Part shown: positions 34,171 through 47,385 of the stretch, in pieces
Position numbering within the stretch: position 1 is the stretch's first letter
How the letters are laid out: each line of letters begins with the position of its first letter
Source of the DNA: Actinostola sp. cb2023
Taxonomy: Eukaryota; Cnidaria; Anthozoa; Actiniaria; Actinostolidae
Assembly: GCA_033675265.1 (NCBI GenBank)
Contig: JAUJYZ010001540.1
Span: forward strand, 1,124,501-1,188,500
Reading direction: 5' to 3'
Length of the DNA stretch: 64,000 nucleotides
Position numbers and translations under genes: made by a program
Notes under the pieces: generated by a model
What the model was told of the DNA's origin: nothing
The model's input: only the letters and a program-made list of their open reading frames with translations
Database searches by the model: none

Positions 34171-36178
34171 CTCTCTTTTTTCTCTCTTTTTCTTCTTCTG
34201 TGTTTTCTTCTTTTTGATATATTTGAGCTCCTGTTTTTTCTTTAGTTTAAAAATTGGTAAAAAAGTAACAATGATGAATTTTAACGTTAAAGTATTTTGA
34301 GTCATGAGTCGCTTTTAGCACCATGCCTGACTGCATATGCACCATTTTTAGAATATTATTAATCCTTACAAAGGCTATTCATCCCTTTATAAGAATGTGT
34401 AATACAATCAGTGCATAATAATAACGATAATAATCACAGTGACTCTCAGGCCCCGTCCACACTACTCCGTTTTCGTTTGAAAAAAACGTAAATAGTTTGA
34501 AAACGCATCGTTTTTATGTTGTTGTCTATCCTCAAGGGAATCTAAGACAATCAGCTCGTTACCAGAAACAATAGGAAAACGCAGGTTAGCGTTTTAGTGT
34601 GGATGGGTTCTCATCTCTCTTGCTTCGAGGTTTTTTTTGCGGGTACTCTGTTTTTTCTCCCTCAGTAAAAACGAACTAGTGAGATGAGTGTATGGCGAGT
34701 ATTAGTATAGAATATGGAGTGTAGTAAGAAGTGAGTGTGAGGGTCACGTTCCCCACTAGTTGAATACTGGAGTTAAAAACGGCTGCGAGGGAGACTAACA
34801 CTTGACACGTTAAACGACAATTTATATATTTACTTGTTGTTGTCAGGTACGCGCACGGCCAGTTACGTTCTCGACTCGTTTTGTAATGGACACCAAACTA
34901 AGAATCTTCCAGCTTGCGAGCAAACAAAACTGAAGTACACCGATTTCGTACCAAGAAAGACCGAATTGATTTTGTACATTTTTATGTTCAATGAAAACCC
35001 AACCTTCGTGCTACAACTGAGGAAAGTGCGAGGTCGAAGTTTTTGACAAAACATTCACATAAATAAGGTGAGTGTTCATGTAAAAACTCACCTTAATAAA
35101 TACCCTTCAGCACCAATCTATAATGCTTTGTGACAAAGCTATGATATGATGTCCATCACGATATCTTGGCATTCAGGTGGCGGTTGTAAATCATACACTA
35201 ATCTTGTATGACACCCGTGTCTGCTGCTCGATATTAGCGATGACAGAAGACTGACTATTTTTACCTCTCAGATATTAGTAATAATCTATTAGGATGGTTA
35301 TCAAACATACAGGAATGTGGTGCCAAAAGGCCTAGAGCTAAAAGTAGAACTGTTTAGAAACTTTTTCTCGTACTTTACAGTGGACGATAAACTTTTGGAA
35401 ATATTTTTTCTGAGTTTCGCAAATAGTCCAAATACTCAGTGACTTTTAGAAGTCTTTTATATCCGTTTACTGAACACGCCGTATATCACATTGTTTGACT
35501 CATATATTGTATTTTCAGATCCTATCTAACACTTGAAAAACACGCTCTTGGCTGCTCTTTGCCGGTGTAAATCTCGTGTAAATTCTGTGTAAATTTGGTG
35601 TAAATTTCTGATTCGTCATCAGTAGTGTAAATTGTACACGATGGTGCGTTTTCAGTTCGCAGTGTATGGTAATTAAATTATGGTGGATTATCTGAGTGAG
35701 TTACAGATCATTACTAAAGCAAACAAGAATGATACTCCATGCGTATTTAACATTGTACGTTGTACATATAACCCGCCAATGGCAGTTATACTAACCTCAC
35801 TCAGACGAGAGAGCTCCCCTCTCTATCGCGTTGGTTGACGTTCCGGCAAAGGAACTGGTCAGAAAAATCTGTTTTATTTTTGTAACGTGCGTTGAAAGAT
35901 AAAATGCACTTGGTAAAAGGTCACTCACCAAATCCGGTCACAAGCAGTCGCAAGCCAACGTAAACAAAAAATGTATACAGACGGCCGTTGAATATATTTA
36001 TATGTCATAAACTAGGCGTTTCTTATAGCTAGAACTGATGTAACTAAAGAAAACGAGGAGAGTTTTTGCTAAAGCTATCGAGCTCACTGTATTTTGCTAT
36101 CGATCTAGAAACCGTGGGCGGGCAATCGACGGTAATTAGCACCCCATTTTTTCTCATTTACAAATTCTAACTCTGATT
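34171..36178. other. Intergenic upstream of the homeobox gene
   Basis: Contains a fragment at about 34,448-34,610 with ends CAGGCCCCGTCCACACTACT and TAGTGTGGATGGG, resembling a common non-autonomous DNA transposon type. It also has a TGTAAAT-rich patch at about 35,570-35,640. No other gene is recognised. Confidence 0.4.
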
Positions 36179-36227
36179 GGCCAATCTACATCACGTGATC
36201 CATGTGAGTCAGGTTCAATATATAAAA
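36179..36227 (+). promoter_or_regulatory. CCAAT and TATA boxes of the homeobox gene
   Basis: TTGGCCAATC lies near 36,177-36,186 and TATATAAAA at 36,219-36,227, about 82 bp upstream of the start codon. That allows a transcription start near 36,250. The order and spacing are typical of a focused promoter. Confidence 0.6.
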
Positions 36228-36308
36228 CCTCTTGGGATCCACTTAACCGCTGATAATTTACAAGATATCTTGTCAAAACAAACATCAACCGAGTGAGGAG
36301 AATAAAAT

Positions 36309-39300
36309 ATGAATCACTTTAGTAGTTCTACCGCATATTGTAACTTTGCCATCCCTTGTCAGAACGGTCTTGCACCACAGTACCAACTCGATCCCATGAA
36401 TACTGCAGGGAACACGCCTTTAGCTCCTCATTCCAATGAAGCACAACTGCTCCAAGGTCAGTCACGATGGGCAGTCAGAACGACAACAGGAAGACAGAAT
36501 GGAAGTCAGTCTACAGATTGGCAGAGAGAATCCAGTGAGAATACAATATATTCTCTGTCCAACGCTAGCAACGCATCACAGCCAGAGCCCAAGAGAACAC
36601 CAGGTTAGAGAATGATTAATGAGTCTGTCTAAATGTACATGATAAGCACAGCGTTCATAATTATCAAGAGCCGTTAGACTTTCTAGATTTTATTGCGAGA
36701 TGCAGTTCAGATCTGACTGGAAAGTGTTTAACCAGGAAATGAAAATGTTTGTAAGTTTCTGTATATAAATCTTGCGCCTTGTTGACATCGAAAATAGGCG
36801 CACCATCATAACACGTCCAAAATGCGTCAAATGTAAAACAATGTCATATTTTCGCTAGTTTGATTCTAATACTACGGACAGCGATCACCAATAAAGGATT
36901 GGTGAACGCCTAGCGTGCATCTGTCGAGTTTTAGATGCACGCGGGAGGTTGCTAAGCACGAAAGAAGCGAAAGAGTCGCACGAGGCGAAAGTGCGACTCT
37001 AGCTTCTTGAGTGCTTCAGTGCATCTAAAACTCGACAACGCTGTCACCATATTTTAACATAGCCACAATCAAATGTTAGATAATTATTTGTTTATTTTAT
37101 TTTAGAAAACTAACTTTCTGGCCGATCGCGCGATGAGTTAAGACTTACATACCAACGTAAAGAAAAAGCTCAATAAGTTAATTATAAAACGGCAAATTAA
37201 CACCACATGTTCGGTCATTTTCATAATAGTTCGAGCTCTGAATGAAATCGAAATAAGTACAAAGTTTTTAAAGTAAATAAGCTTACATTACAAAAGTTTT
37301 TGAATACATCTGATTGTTGTACTTCACCGTTGAGTAAGCTTACTTGCGATTTGAGCTAAAATTATTTGCAAGTTTTCGGCAAAGAAACAGGTTGTTTTTG
37401 AACGATGGGACAAATTGAATCCTCTTTGAAAATCCATTAACATTTCTTGTAGACGTTTTGAGATCCCTTTTTCATTTGCTAGTTTGGAGATGGTTGAATT
37501 CGACGTTTGCACGTTTCCCAAGCTTCAATCATCGACTGTGTACAGTAAGACTTACTTACAGTTGTGTAGTTTGGACTCAGTCGAAGAACGAGTATTATAG
37601 TCTTGTAGTCAATCTCAGTTCATTTCAATGGCCACATTGAGCTGTACCGAATCAGAATATGGTGATTTTGAGCCAGTGTTTCTACAGATTGATTTTGGTA
37701 AACCCTGCAGCTTCACTCGAGTCTTGTTGAATCACAACGAAGCGACATAACAAACACCAAAACTTCAGAATTTCCACATTTTTTTCTCGATATTTGAAAT
37801 ATACCGTGGCACTTGACTGCGTAATTCCTTTAAATGCAGTGCTGTCTTTTTTTAGGTTCATTTCGCTCTTTGAAGCGTCTTTCAGTTCATGAAACTATTT
37901 GAACAACAAAGTTGGCAAGTGATTTTCCATGACGTCATTAGCGTGCATCCATGGAGAATTGGTGCACGCTCTATTAGCCAATCAGAGCGCGCGTTATATG
38001 TTAGATATGTTATAAGACAAGTTAGGGACTTTCCAGTGACATAAGACACATTCTGAACTATGCTTGTTGTAAGCACCGCCTTTTCGTTCCCCGCCAATGT
38101 TGCTACGCCGCCAGAAATACAATAGTATCGTTCATACATTACTAAAGAAACAAGTTGTCATTTCATCAGACTGCGATTCAAAAAGCGCTCACTTAAAGAC
38201 TTCAAGCATGTTCAAGATATAGTGTCGTTCGTATTGATGCCAGTAGGTAGATCGTATACCCTTTAGTTAAAAAAATGCTTAATCCTGTCGGTATTATAAG
38301 TTGATAGACATCCGAGTTGTAAATGGCCGAACCATTACTGGACCATGACTTACGAGCAGAAGGATTGTCGCATTGCATCTCAAGTAAGTGAAGTTTTCGT
38401 TTTGTTCAATTCAGTCTTGATAAGCGAAGATGTGAAGGAATCCTTTCCTTTTCGAAGTTTAGTAGAATATGTTTGATGAGTTAAAATAGGAACACGAGTG
38501 CACTTCAAATGCGGATAAAGTTCGTGGCAGTCGCCGGAAAAATGTTTCATTTTCTTTGAAAACCCGCCTTAATCTATAGTCAATAAAGTGTGTTTGGTTT
38601 GTTTGTGAGTAAACGAGCGCCTGTCGTAGCCTGACTAACAAGGTGCGAAGGTATTACAATACTTTATAAACGAGCTTCATTTTACTAACAGAACTCCTGT
38701 TGCGACATCACGATATACCGTAAGCATTATAGCCATAGCTAGTTCTGCTGTCAATGGAATAAAAGAAAGTTTCATTATAAATCTCAGCTTTCTATGTTCT
38801 ACTTTATTTAAATAACACCTTAAAGAATGAGTTCTGAGTAGTGAGAGTTGATGTGAAGAGCGATTCGACGCCCAGAACTACGAAACAGCGAAGCAAACCC
38901 GTGATTGCGCTAGCAGTTTGCTGAGAGCGCAGATGCAGAATTCTCCTTGATTGAATCAAAATTTCCTCTATATATCTTTTCTTCTAAATTATAAGCGAAT
39001 ACTACTCAAAGCAGTTGCATGGTTTGCTAAGAAACTTGCGAAGTAAAGGAAGAATAACAAGAAAAAGAGAGTTTCTAACTGAGTTATATATACCTAGAAT
39101 CGCTTCGAGACGTTTCAGCACAGACCGTGATACAAGATGCTTTTGTGAGATTTCCTCACTAAACTTATCAGGAAATATCATAAAATTTAAATAGTAAGTC
39201 TGTTAGAACTTTGCACACTTGCATCTACATGAACACGGCAGACAAACGTTTCAATCAATTCATTCAGTACATCAGATGAATTCATGTACATACCGCACGG

Positions 39301-40877
39301 CTACACCAAACAATTGTCTTGGCCCTTGGAATTCAGAGCTTTTATGAACATAGTCACACTGCCGATTTACACTTCAATGATTCTAAGCTAAGCAGCGAGA
39401 TTGTTAGTCTGTGTTTATGCATCAGTCTTAGTCGATAATCTTGTGTCATGCCTGTAATGTACTGCACGGCGGCTACATGGATTATGTGCTTGATTTATTA
39501 TCATCGAAGTTCAGTATTACCTTTGCTTTCTGTGGAAAGTGTTCCTGTCGGTTGTAAAGAACAGTGCGACATCGTCCAACCTGTAATGTTCTTTTTGCAA
39601 AACTATTTATTCAGCAAAACTGACAACAATTTTCTATTTGTTTGGGATCTTTTGAAATTCCTTTGATTCTTTGAAACGCGGAGCGTCTCTAATTTAGCTG
39701 ATGAAGTATCTCGATAGTGGAAAACTTGCCACAAACTGACAGCTCTAATCCAAGATAAAATATCGTTTCTTGCTGCTCAGTTAATCAATAAAACCGTGCT
39801 AAAACTACAAGTGTTCAGTACGTAGTACAAGCGAAAACGCCATCCTTCAGTGTTGCGGTTCACTCTGCGCCGCTCGGCTGTATACGCCTGTGTTTTGACT
39901 TCAGTAATTCCAGACTCAATCTTTTAGCAGAATTTAATATCAGTTGTTATAGTTGTTTTCAGTTAAGATATGTCTTATTTCCTTACTGAACCTAAGATTG
40001 AGAGTCATACCGTGCAGCAGAAATGACTGAATCAGTAGACTATCGGTAGAGACATTTGTTTAGCTACTAACAGTCACAGTATGTACTATTGAAAACTGAT
40101 TTACAGTTTGAGATCCAGGCCAGTGTACGGTTATAATATTCTAAATGAAGCGGTATAGTTTTATGAATGTACCGTATCACTGTTATAAATACATTATGAC
40201 AACAAGATTATAGTGTGTGTGGTCTTGAGCACTGCTTGAACGTCGAATGAGATGAAAATGGTACACCATGCAGTTCTCCCGCACATACTGACATAACATG
40301 TCATTCGCACCCCGACAATTCATTGTTTTTATGACCCATTTATCGTTGAGTTTGTTCAATCAGTATATGACTTAGGCTGCAATTGGTACTGAAAAGAGTA
40401 TGACATTGTCGTTTACAGTTTAAAGAAATGAGGAGTCCGCAGTGCTATGCTATATTGTTATGTGTAAAACGCGCTACCAGTGCTTGCACTATACGTATCA
40501 CGGGAACTGAGCGTACATTTTACTTCTATATCTCCAAAGTATAACTTTTCATTTATGTCTTTTTAGAGTTTCAGATTATAACAGACTATGATAAAGTGAA
40601 ATACCGAGCATCGTGGAAATCAGCCATCGTTCGTTCTCGCTCAAGAACAGCCTACACATCAACACAACAGCTTGAGTTAGAGAAGGAATTCCTGTACTCT
40701 CGATACCTAACCAGGACAAGAAGGCTAGAACTGGCGAAATCGCTGGGACTTTCAGAGAAACATTTAAAAATATGGTTTCAGAATCGACGTATGAAACTCA
40801 AAAAGAGTGAAATAAATTTTTGTAATGGTAAAGCCAACACTAGTGAGATTCGTAAAATGTATGATGACGATGATTAA
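36309..40877 (+). CDS. ANTP-class (Hox/ParaHox-like) homeobox protein, two exons
   Basis: Exons are 36309-36603 and 40567-40877, joined in phase 1 (CCAG|GTTAGA to TTTTTAG|AG), giving about 201 residues. Exon 1 is Ser/Gln/Asn-rich with no YPWM hexapeptide that I can find. Exon 2 starts 20-odd residues before the homeodomain and runs to the stop. The homeodomain begins [20 protein letters not shown] and has the ANTP signature [13 protein letters not shown], Gln50, Asn51, Arg53 and [13 protein letters not shown]. Position 44 is His ([10 protein letters not shown]), a residue typical of Pdx/Xlox, while TSTQ and SEK recall Gsx. The tail is short and acidic (MYDDDD). Such proteins bind TAAT-core sites and pattern body axes or gut. 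The intron upstream of the homeodomain is common to Hox/ParaHox genes. AATAAA lies at 40,990-40,995. The subfamily is undecided. Confidence 0.88.
36604..40566 (+). other. Large intron of the homeobox gene
   Basis: About 4 kb. It contains a MITE-like hairpin at about 36,888-37,050, whose arms include CGAGTTTTAGATGCAC and its complement and an inner AGAGTCGCAC/GTGCGACTCT stem. A related GCGTGCATC...GGTGCACGC palindrome lies at about 37,930-37,970. I see no conserved exon and no alternative hexapeptide exon. Confidence 0.55.
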
Positions 40878-40995
40878 CTGTCAGTATATATTTCATGTAT
40901 TCCCATATATCCATTTCTACATCCGTCATATACTCGCTGTTTATATATCATTCAATTGTATATTCATTTCTGTACTTTATATAACTATGAATAAA

Positions 40996-41419
40996 TGTAC
41001 ACCGTACAAAGATATTTCAGTGAAAAGGAAAACTTGCTCGTGTAGACGGGGCTAGCGGTGATCGCGGCTTCTAAAGGACAGAACTGTTGTTTTATACTCG
41101 TATTCTCGTACTTCAGTTGAATGATCCTCCTAGATGTATTCAGAACTTTATACGGTCAAGCTATCGTTTTAAAATTCTAATGCCCGACCAGATTGCAACG
41201 AAAATCATATTTAAAGATTTGTTTTCAATTTTTGAAATCTTTGCAGAGATATATTTATATTGGGGTTCCTGTGCCTTGCCTTGTCAAAATGAAAACTTTT
41301 TTACAGTATTTCAAAATACCTCAAAGGCAAATCCGATAAATATAAAAAACAATAAAACTAAAAGGAAAGGACAAGAGAAAAGCTAAGAGAGAACATGAAA
41401 CGCGCCTAAAAAAAGAAAG
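40996..41419. other. Downstream of the homeobox gene, nothing recognised
   Basis: AT-rich sequence after the poly(A) signal. The ORF at 41,087-41,386 shows no domain. Confidence 0.4.
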
Positions 41420-41815
41420 AAAAAAAAGACCGACTCCTGTGAGACTCGAACTCCAGACCTTTGGCTCCTTGGTTTTGGTCACGGTCCCACCCCTCCCGTA
41501 TCAAAGGAAAGACGAAAACCGAAAATCGAAAAAAATAAATAAATAAATAATGGGACGATTCTCCCGAGACATTCTAAGAAGCTGAGACATTGAATCGACT
41601 TACGTAAAGGGTGAAGATTTCGGCCTCGCCCGCGCTATCTCGGTGCTACATAAAGCTAGGTCCTAACCAAAAGGCCAGTGAGGGAGGGGATATCCGGCCC
41701 CTAAGCCATAACTTCAGATAAACCATATTAGACCATTGCTCCTTCTAGTCACTCATATTATATTAAGGTGTGATTTTTGTCAGTAGTCTATTCGGTGATG
41801 CTTCATTGATATGCT
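41420..41815 (-). mobile_element. SINE-like repeat (copy 2, minus orientation)
   Basis: Read on the minus strand it repeats the order of copy 1: ...GGGGCCGGATATCCCCTCCC, then TGTCTCGGGAGAATCGTCCC, then an AT-rich spacer, then a B-box-like GAGTTCGAGTC (complement of about 41,443-41,455). It lies on the far side of the homeobox gene in inverted orientation. Confidence 0.5.
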
Positions 41816-42228
41816 AATACGCAGTGTAATAGACCTTAGGGACGTCACGTGAATAAGGTTTGGAATTGACAAATAAATACATAGATGCATACATTAAGAA
41901 ACACGCCATCAGGAAATGTCAAATAACTCGCTTAAAACACTCCGTACGAAGAGAAGACACGCACAGGTGGTAAGAAGGATGAATAAAGTTTGTTTTGACA
42001 CTTTATAGACCAAATCGGCTAACGCAATGTTGTACCCAATTCAGATCTTTTGGGAATACGGTTCTTTGTCTGTTGTATTTCGATTTCAATAGAGCATTGA
42101 CAGAAATGTTTGGAACAAAAAGCTCTTATTCCCAATGTAAACATTGCGTTAGCCGAATTGGTCTATTGGAAACTAAAACCTCCTGAAAATCCTTTAACTT
42201 TTCAACCTAAAAACGACAAATCCAACTG

Positions 42229-42585
42229 ACGGTTTAACGAACCGATATCACCACAGGAACCCCAACCAACACAAGAACTCCACCGCGAGCCTGGTAAGCC
42301 TGTCGGTAAGCCTGTCGGTAAACCTGGGTTTAACGAACCGATATCACCACAGGAATCCCAACCAACACAAGAACTTCACTGCGAGCCTGGTAAGCCTGTC
42401 GGTAAACCTGGGTTTAACGAACCGATATCGCCACAGGAACCCCAACCAACACAAGAACTCCACTGCGAGCCTGGTAAGCCTGTCGGTAAACCTGGGTTTA
42501 ACGAACCGATATCACTACAGGAACCCCAACCAACACAAGAACTCCACTGCGAGCCTGGTAAGCCTGTCGGTAAATCCCGTCAGTG
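42229..42585 (+). repeat. Four 84-bp tandem repeats in an open frame (28-residue unit)
   Basis: The frame reads FNEPISPQEPQPTQELHCEP then GKPVGKPG, four times, with one extra GKPV in the first unit, and stops at TGA after KSRQ. The unit is a multiple of three and substitutions keep the frame open. There is no ATG, and a stop lies directly upstream. Each unit contains an acceptor-like ATATCACCACAG and a donor-like CTG|GTAAGC. It may be an exon, a set of micro-exons, or a young non-coding minisatellite. Confidence 0.55.
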
Positions 42586-44353
42586 AACTACAAGTGCAAT
42601 CTACTTTAGCCAGTTTAGGTTCAATTTGCCCGCCTAAAAAACTGTCGATGTCAGTAATTTATGAGGTGACTTCACAGTTCATTAACTATATACACGAAGG
42701 TCAACAAATAGAATAGAATTGTTTATAATAATAATAATAATAATTTATGTGCTTGCTTAAGTAAATGAGCAACAGTGCAGGGCCGTACATAACCCAAAAT
42801 TCAAGGGGGGAAAATACGTATTTTACAGCAAAAAATAAATAAAAATAGTACAGTTCTTAGTATTTTTTGGTATTTTTTTCGCCTTGCTATAGGGGGGCAA
42901 CTGCCCCCCCTGCCCCTGTGCTGCGTACGGCCCTGCAGGGAGTCTGGATACACAGAGAGTTGGGTTGCGCGAACTGAGCAGTTGCATGTAAAAACGGGCG
43001 TAAGAACGCACGAAAGCAGTCAAATTTGAAGCGTACGATTTGCTGTAAAATGTCTAGACGTAGTCTCCCTCGCAGCCGTTTTTAGACTAGTCTAGATGTG
43101 CTATAGTTTATATACCACGGCTCCTGACCTGGGAGACTTCGGTATGTTTTAATTGATGTTGTCATAAATATTCAGCAATAAAAAGAGAGCGGGAGCACAA
43201 AATACAGTGTTCAGTATAGCTGTTTCATATAAACGGTTTTTATTGATCTTGGGTTTTCCACTCTTTTAAAGGGGCAGTGTCAAGCCTCACGCATGCGCAT
43301 TAAAATCAAAACAATAACACTCGGTTGAGAAGCCTACCTTGCCCGGTAGTGAGTTACAAAACCCCCCTAAAACCGTTCTAATCGCGAAATAAATGACCTA
43401 CAGGACTCATGTAGATACTAATCTTTATTTAGAAAGCAATTTTAGAACTTCAATATATCAAAAGGACTGAATTCAAGAAGTGAATTCACGGCGATATCAT
43501 TTTCCAACGGCCGATCAAATAAAACACAGGAAGCCCGGTGAGCTTCCCACCATCTACTTATGCGTTGGGTTTACAACTAGTTCTACGTGAGTTTTTCTCT
43601 TCAAAAGTCATGAACAGTACTGCACCTACGATTGATGATCAAGATTCCTTCGCAATCGACCAGAATTGCCGGTTTACAATTCGGTTTTCTTCACTCGAGG
43701 ATGCGTGATGGCGGCCTGCCTCTCAACGCCGGCTGTTAGACACTTTTTTTCAGTTCGCCGGGCACAAATCCACCACTTATAAATGTGACTTAGTAGAATA
43801 TGTTTGAACTAAACGACATTACAAGTCTAATCCAGTGATTAGATTAGATCGTCATGTCAAATCAAATGTCATTGAAAAGCAGCACTATTTTTTTCCCCGT
43901 ACAGTTTGCCGTTATGAAAAACGTTCAAGAAGATGCCTTCATCAGTCATTTTACATGTCCTACTAGCTCAAGGAAACATATCAATTCAAGACCCAGAAAA
44001 ATATTCTTAATTAGTTTAAAATTACCATTTTTCTGCTCCAGTTCCAGAACTTTTCCATGAAATGAAAATTCCATTTGCGCGCGCTCGCTGCAGTCGCTTG
44101 TTAAAAGAGCGGGAATTTTTTGGCGCGTGTGGTAGTTGACTTTGCTATGAACAACATCACAAGAGGGCGGTTTGGTATTTTCTAATTCTATTTCAGTCAC
44201 TTCTTTGAAGAGAAAGACGCACCTAAAATCACACAGTGGGTAACTTACTAGTTTTACGGTCTTTGCACACACATCATTTGTGAATCTGTTGTTTCACTTG
44301 AATCACATGAAAACATAAATTAAAAATTAAAAATTGAATAGATAGACTACATA
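42586..44353. other. Intergenic with one weak candidate exon
   Basis: Contains small simple repeats, including (TAA)n at about 42,727-42,745, and a GGGGGGCAACTGCCCCCC hairpin near 42,893-42,911. No confident gene. A minus-strand candidate exon at about 44,010-44,221 is listed separately. Confidence 0.4.
44010..44221 (-). CDS. Weak candidate exon of unknown protein
   Basis: On the minus strand, after an acceptor-like TGTGATTTTAG, the frame CVFLFKEVTEIELENTKPPS continues to EFSFHGKVLELEQKN, ending at a donor-like G|GTAATT. The hydrophilic/hydrophobic alternation looks protein-like. No domain, partner exon or promoter is seen. Confidence 0.2.
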
Positions 44354-45997
<1,644 letters not shown>

Positions 45998-46581
45998 AAC
46001 TGACTAGCTGCCATTCGTTCGTTCAATGTGTCTAGTGTTATCGAATTAAAGACTGCATGGATCAAGGACAAGTTTCAACAATAATGCACAGGACGCCCGT
46101 TGGAAAGGGCGCCAAAACGCGAAGAACTCATTTGAATAATCAGCATAGTGGCGGGAGAATCTCGCATGACATCGGCATATTTTGCTTCCACCCGTGGGGC
46201 TTTTCAACATCACATTACAAAGGATAAGAAGTAAAAATATAACAATAAAACAAAATATATATAATTAGTTTCAAAGCGTTCATTCAAGTTTACATTAAGT
46301 GCTTGTCTGGAGCGTTGGACAGCTCTGTATGCGAAAGATCTCTGCCGGCCAGTAGGCAACAGTGGATCTAAAGAGTGGAATTTCCAGGAGCCGTGATGAA
46401 CGTCGAGTACTTCTCTCATGAATGTCAGCATTCCTTTCATAACTAACCGCTTCAGTCGGTTATGGGAAACTGATCAAAAGCAAATATTGAATTGTGATAA
46501 ACAGTATGCTTGCCTGCTGAGAGCTTTTGTCTACAAAGATACAAATGAGACGTTCGTAGCACCGAAGCGTGTAAGATTTGC
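45998..46581. other. Intergenic upstream of CAP-1
   Basis: A minus-strand ORF at 46,210-46,440 contains PTGRQRSFAYRAVQRSRQAL, faintly like the C-terminal tail of some non-LTR retrotransposon proteins. The evidence is too thin for a call. Confidence 0.3.
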
Positions 46582-46588
46582 TATAAAA
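46582..46588 (+). promoter_or_regulatory. TATA box of CAP-1
   Basis: TATAAAA lies 95 bp upstream of the start codon at 46,683, which would place the transcription start near 46,612. It is a strong match in a suitable place. Confidence 0.65.
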
Positions 46589-46682
46589 AGGCTTGACAGT
46601 CTCTCCAGGTTTCATCCCGACGTTGGAACAGCGAAGACTGCAGAGAAGACTGAATATCTCAGTACCACTTACCAGTATCGTG

Positions 46683-47385
46683 ATGGCTAAACTTGTTGTA
46701 CTTTTGCTACTTGGCTGCGTGTTCGCTTCGTTTTGTGAAGCCAAACCCTACGACTTCAATGATTACTTCCGTGAGCACCTGCTTAACAAACGAGACGCCG
46801 GTAAGTAAGCCTTTTTATCTATTTTTCCTCATTTCTACACATCGCTAATTCACAGTTTTTTCTTCAAGAAATGGAAGTCTTAATGAAGCCTTGTTTGGCT
46901 CGAATCAATGAGATACGTAAAGAGCACAAAGCAAAGCCTCTTTCATGGGATATGTTCGAAGCGAGATATGCTGATCAATGGGCTAGGCATATACTCGATG
47001 TAGGATCGTTGAGCAAGGATCCTCAGGGATACGCAAGCGACATGGCGGGAGAAAGCATCGCCAAGATACAGATGAGTGGATCACCAACTGAAAAATGCAT
47101 TATGGCAGTCAATGCATGGTAAGTACGAGCCTATCTTTTCATTCACTGTGCTGATAACTCTCACGGGAAAACACTGATTTCAGGTACTACTCACAAGCTA
47201 GCAAGTACAAGAGCGAAGGTGGATGCGGTAGTGCTAATGGTGTGAAAGGGACAGAAGACTTCACGCGACTAGTATGGAAGACCACAGACAAAATAGGGAT
47301 GGCCGTTGAAGGTGATGTTGTAGACGTCAGATTTTTCCCGCATGGAAACTTCGAGGATGAATTCCGTGAAGACGTCGATTGTTAG
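46683..47385 (+). CDS. Secreted CAP/SCP-domain protein with degenerate cavity (three exons; CAP-1)
   Basis: Exons are 46683-46800, 46869-47118 and 47184-47385, about 189 residues. All junctions are GT-AG, in phases 1 and 2, the same as in CAP-2 at 4.3-9.2 kb, including the split TG|G Trp codon. Residues 1-20 form a signal peptide (MAKLVVLLLLGCVFASFCEA). A dibasic NKR lies just before the CAP domain. The domain shows KPLSWDMFEARYADQWARHI, AGESIAKI, WYYSQASKY, DFTRLVWKTTDKIGMAV and FFPHGNFEDEFREDV. Compared with canonical CAPs, three of four cavity positions differ: no His before the GES motif, Ser instead of Glu in WYYS, and Asp instead of His before FTRLVW. Introns are tiny (68 and 65 bp). 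AATAAA at 47,768-47,773 may be its poly(A) signal; a donor-like GTAAGT right after the stop suggests a 3' UTR intron. Confidence 0.9.

Noticed and set aside
41430..41470. tRNA gene
   Set aside because: Only a B-box-like stretch is seen; no cloverleaf or A box could be drawn. It is treated as part of a SINE-like repeat.
46210..46440. Retrotransposon protein tail on the minus strand
   Set aside because: Similarity limited to a few residues (RSFAYRA); not enough to call.
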